Of a DNA stretch of 64,000 nucleotides, positions 62,705 through 64,000 are shown one piece after another. A program made the position numbers and the translations under genes. The notes under the pieces were generated by a model. It saw only the letters and a list, made by a program, of their open reading frames with translations. It made no database searches and was not told the origin of the DNA. Origin of the DNA: Roseiarcus sp963748545 (GTDB lineage Bacteria > Pseudomonadota > Alphaproteobacteria > Rhizobiales > Beijerinckiaceae); contig CAVVJO010000035.1 of NCBI GenBank assembly GCA_963748545.1, positions 310,001-374,000 on the forward strand, read 5' to 3'. Numbering within the stretch: the first letter of the stretch is position 1; the number at the start of each line of letters is the position of its first letter.

Positions 62705-63680
62705 ATGACGAAAGACGCAGGGGCCGGCCGCAAACCGGGGCGAGGCAGGATCTACGCTTCGATCACCGACACGATCGGAGATACTCCGCTTGTCGCGCTG
62801 GATCGCCTCGCCAAGGAGAAGGGCGTCGTGGCGCGCCTCCTTGGGAAGCTCGAATTCTTCAATCCGATCTCCAGCGTCAAGGACCGCATCGGCGTCGCGA
62901 TGATCGACGCGCTCGAAGCACAGGGGAAAATCTCCCCCGGCCGAGGCGTGCTGGTGGAGCCGACTTCCGGGAATACCGGCATCGCCCTTGCGTTCGTCGC
63001 GGCGGCGCGCGGCTATAAGCTCATTCTCGTGATGCCCGAGTCGATGTCGATCGAGCGGCGCAAGATGCTCGCGCTGCTGGGTGCGGAACTCGTGCTCACG
63101 CCGGCGTCGCAAGGCATGAAAGGCGCGATCGCCAGAGCCAATGAGATCGTCGCGGAGAACTCCCGGCGCCATCATTCCCCAGCAGTTCGAAAATCCCGCC
63201 AATCCCGATATCCATCGCCGCACGACCGCCGAGGAGATCTGGAACGATACCGAAGGCGCCGTCGACTTCGTGGTGTCCGGCGTCGGCACCGGCGGCACGA
63301 TCACCGGGGTGGGCCAGGTGCTGAAGGCGCGTAAGCCCAGCGTGCGAATAGTGGCGGTCGAGCCGGAGGACTCGCCGGTGCTGTCGGGCGGGGATCCTGG
63401 GCCGCACAAAATTCAGGGGATCGGAGCAGGCTTCGTGCCTCCGATCCTCGACAGGAGCGTCATCGACGAAGTCGTTGCGGTCGGCAACCAGACGGCGTTC
63501 GACACCGCTCGCCTTTCGGCGCGTCTCGAAGGCGTCCCGGTCGGCATCTCGTCGGGCGCCGCGATCGCCGCCGCGATCGACGTCGGTCGCCGCCCCGAGA
63601 ACGCCGGCAAAACGATCGTCGTGATCATACCGTCCTTCGCCGAGCGCTACTTGTCGACCGCGCTGTTCGAAGGATTGTAG
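62705..63680 (+). CDS. cysK: Cysteine synthase A (one frame break)
   Basis: Start at ATG 62705 (MTKDAGAGRKPGRGRIYASI) behind GGAGGAG. Corrected length is 324 residues. PLP Lys59 in NPISSVKDRIGVAM, EPTSGNTGIALAF, IPQQFENPANPDIHRRTTAE, GTGGTITGVGQVLK and GISSGAA. It makes cysteine from O-acetylserine and sulfide. The frame breaks at 63157-63162, where GAACTC is read; GACTC gives IVAETPGAIIPQQF. The N-terminal extension of about 12 residues is longer than usual. Confidence 0.96.
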
Positions 63681-63810
63681 ACGGCGCGCGAGGACGGGAG
63701 ACGAGCTTCGTAAAGAAGGACCGGCCTGACGGTCCCGGGACGGACGATCGCCGCGTCCATGTTCGTTTCCGCGCGATCATCCGATCGAACTCGGGGTCGA
63801 GGAGAAGTCC

Positions 63811-64000
63811 GTGCATCGCAGATCATTTTTGGCGACCGGAGCCTCGACGGGCGCGATGTTGCTTTTTGCCTCCATCGCGGGTGCGAAAACGGCGCTCGCG
63901 GCGGCCGAGGGCGTCGACGTCGAGGCAATCCTGAACGATCCCGAGGCTCCGGTCGGCGGAAATCCCAACGGAGACGTCACGATCGTCGCGTTCCTCGACT
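63811..64000 (+). CDS. DsbA-family protein, N-terminal part (cut by window end)
   Basis: The GTG at 63811 follows GAGGAGAAG and opens a signal peptide with a twin-arginine-like motif (HRRSFLATGASTGAMLLFAS). After it come EGVDVEAILNDPEAPVGGNP and NGDVTIVAFLD, the stretch that precedes the CxxC motif in DsbA-like and periplasmic thioredoxin-fold proteins. The CxxC itself lies beyond the window. A role in periplasmic disulfide chemistry is inferred from this N-terminus only. Confidence 0.7.
   Translation, partial: MHRRSFLATGASTGAMLLFASIAGAKTALAAAEGVDVEAILNDPEAPVGGNPNGDVTIVAFLD

Overview
This window looks like chromosome of a GC-rich alphaproteobacterium of the order Hyphomicrobiales (Rhizobiales). 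The evidence is the mix of genes: gapR, the class I lysyl-tRNA synthetase, an AccD reduced in its zinc ribbon, the hisB-H-A-F block, the ubiE-ubiB-coaBC-dut block, XylR-type sugar regulation and a PEP-CTERM exported protein. The genus cannot be fixed from the sequence. Beijerinckiaceae-like families are a guess.

Layout. 0-2 kb: the tail of a sugar-acid dehydratase, a vapBC toxin-antitoxin pair with a palindromic operator, and a GNAT acetyltransferase. 2-8 kb: a very large transglutaminase/DUF2126 protein and a winged-helix/NTPase regulator. 8-16 kb: a PEP-CTERM protein, an RluA-type pseudouridine synthase, ftsY-yciB, dnaN, a class A penicillin-binding protein and a Uma2 protein. 16-32 kb: a sugar-catabolism island with a CUT1 importer lacking its own ATPase, an enolase-superfamily dehydratase, a GntR regulator, an SDR, an IS1182-like element inserted at a terminator, a CUT2 (RbsABC-like) importer, a Gfo/Idh oxidoreductase, a XylR regulator and a ketose 3-epimerase-like protein. 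32-43 kb: deoC with a two-domain aldehyde dehydrogenase (ALDH16 type), a TraB/GumN protein, coaA-hisE, another aldehyde dehydrogenase, hemN and lysK. 43-54 kb: repeat-rich spacers, trpA-accD, ccmC-D-G, EamA, N-formylglutamate amidohydrolase, gapR, pirin, and a MarR/thioesterase pair. 54-64 kb: an SDR, hisB-H-A-F, ubiE-ubiB, coaBC-dut, Rrf2-cysK and the start of a DsbA-like gene.

How the parts fit. The 16-32 kb island reads as uptake and oxidation/dehydration of one or more sugars or sugar acids. It has two local regulators, and a near-identical operator-like motif lies 5' of both the Gfo/Idh gene and the epimerase gene. deoC plus the ALDH16-like enzyme would turn deoxyribose-5-phosphate into glyceraldehyde-3-phosphate and acetate. 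The remaining blocks are housekeeping operons joined in a non-standard order: the his and trp/acc clusters are split.

Quality of the sequence. About 37 single-base frame breaks interrupt 16 genes, including genes expected to be needed for growth (lysK, coaA, hisB). In every case the broken pieces keep their conserved motifs, and correcting the indels gives a whole number of codons. By my reading 22 breaks are insertions, and 14 of those 22 duplicate one base inside a GANTC motif, the site of the CcrM adenine methyltransferase. I therefore read most breaks as methylation-linked or homopolymer sequencing errors and annotate these genes as intact in the organism. The two in-frame stops (in the Gfo/Idh gene and in an exported protein) are not explained this way.
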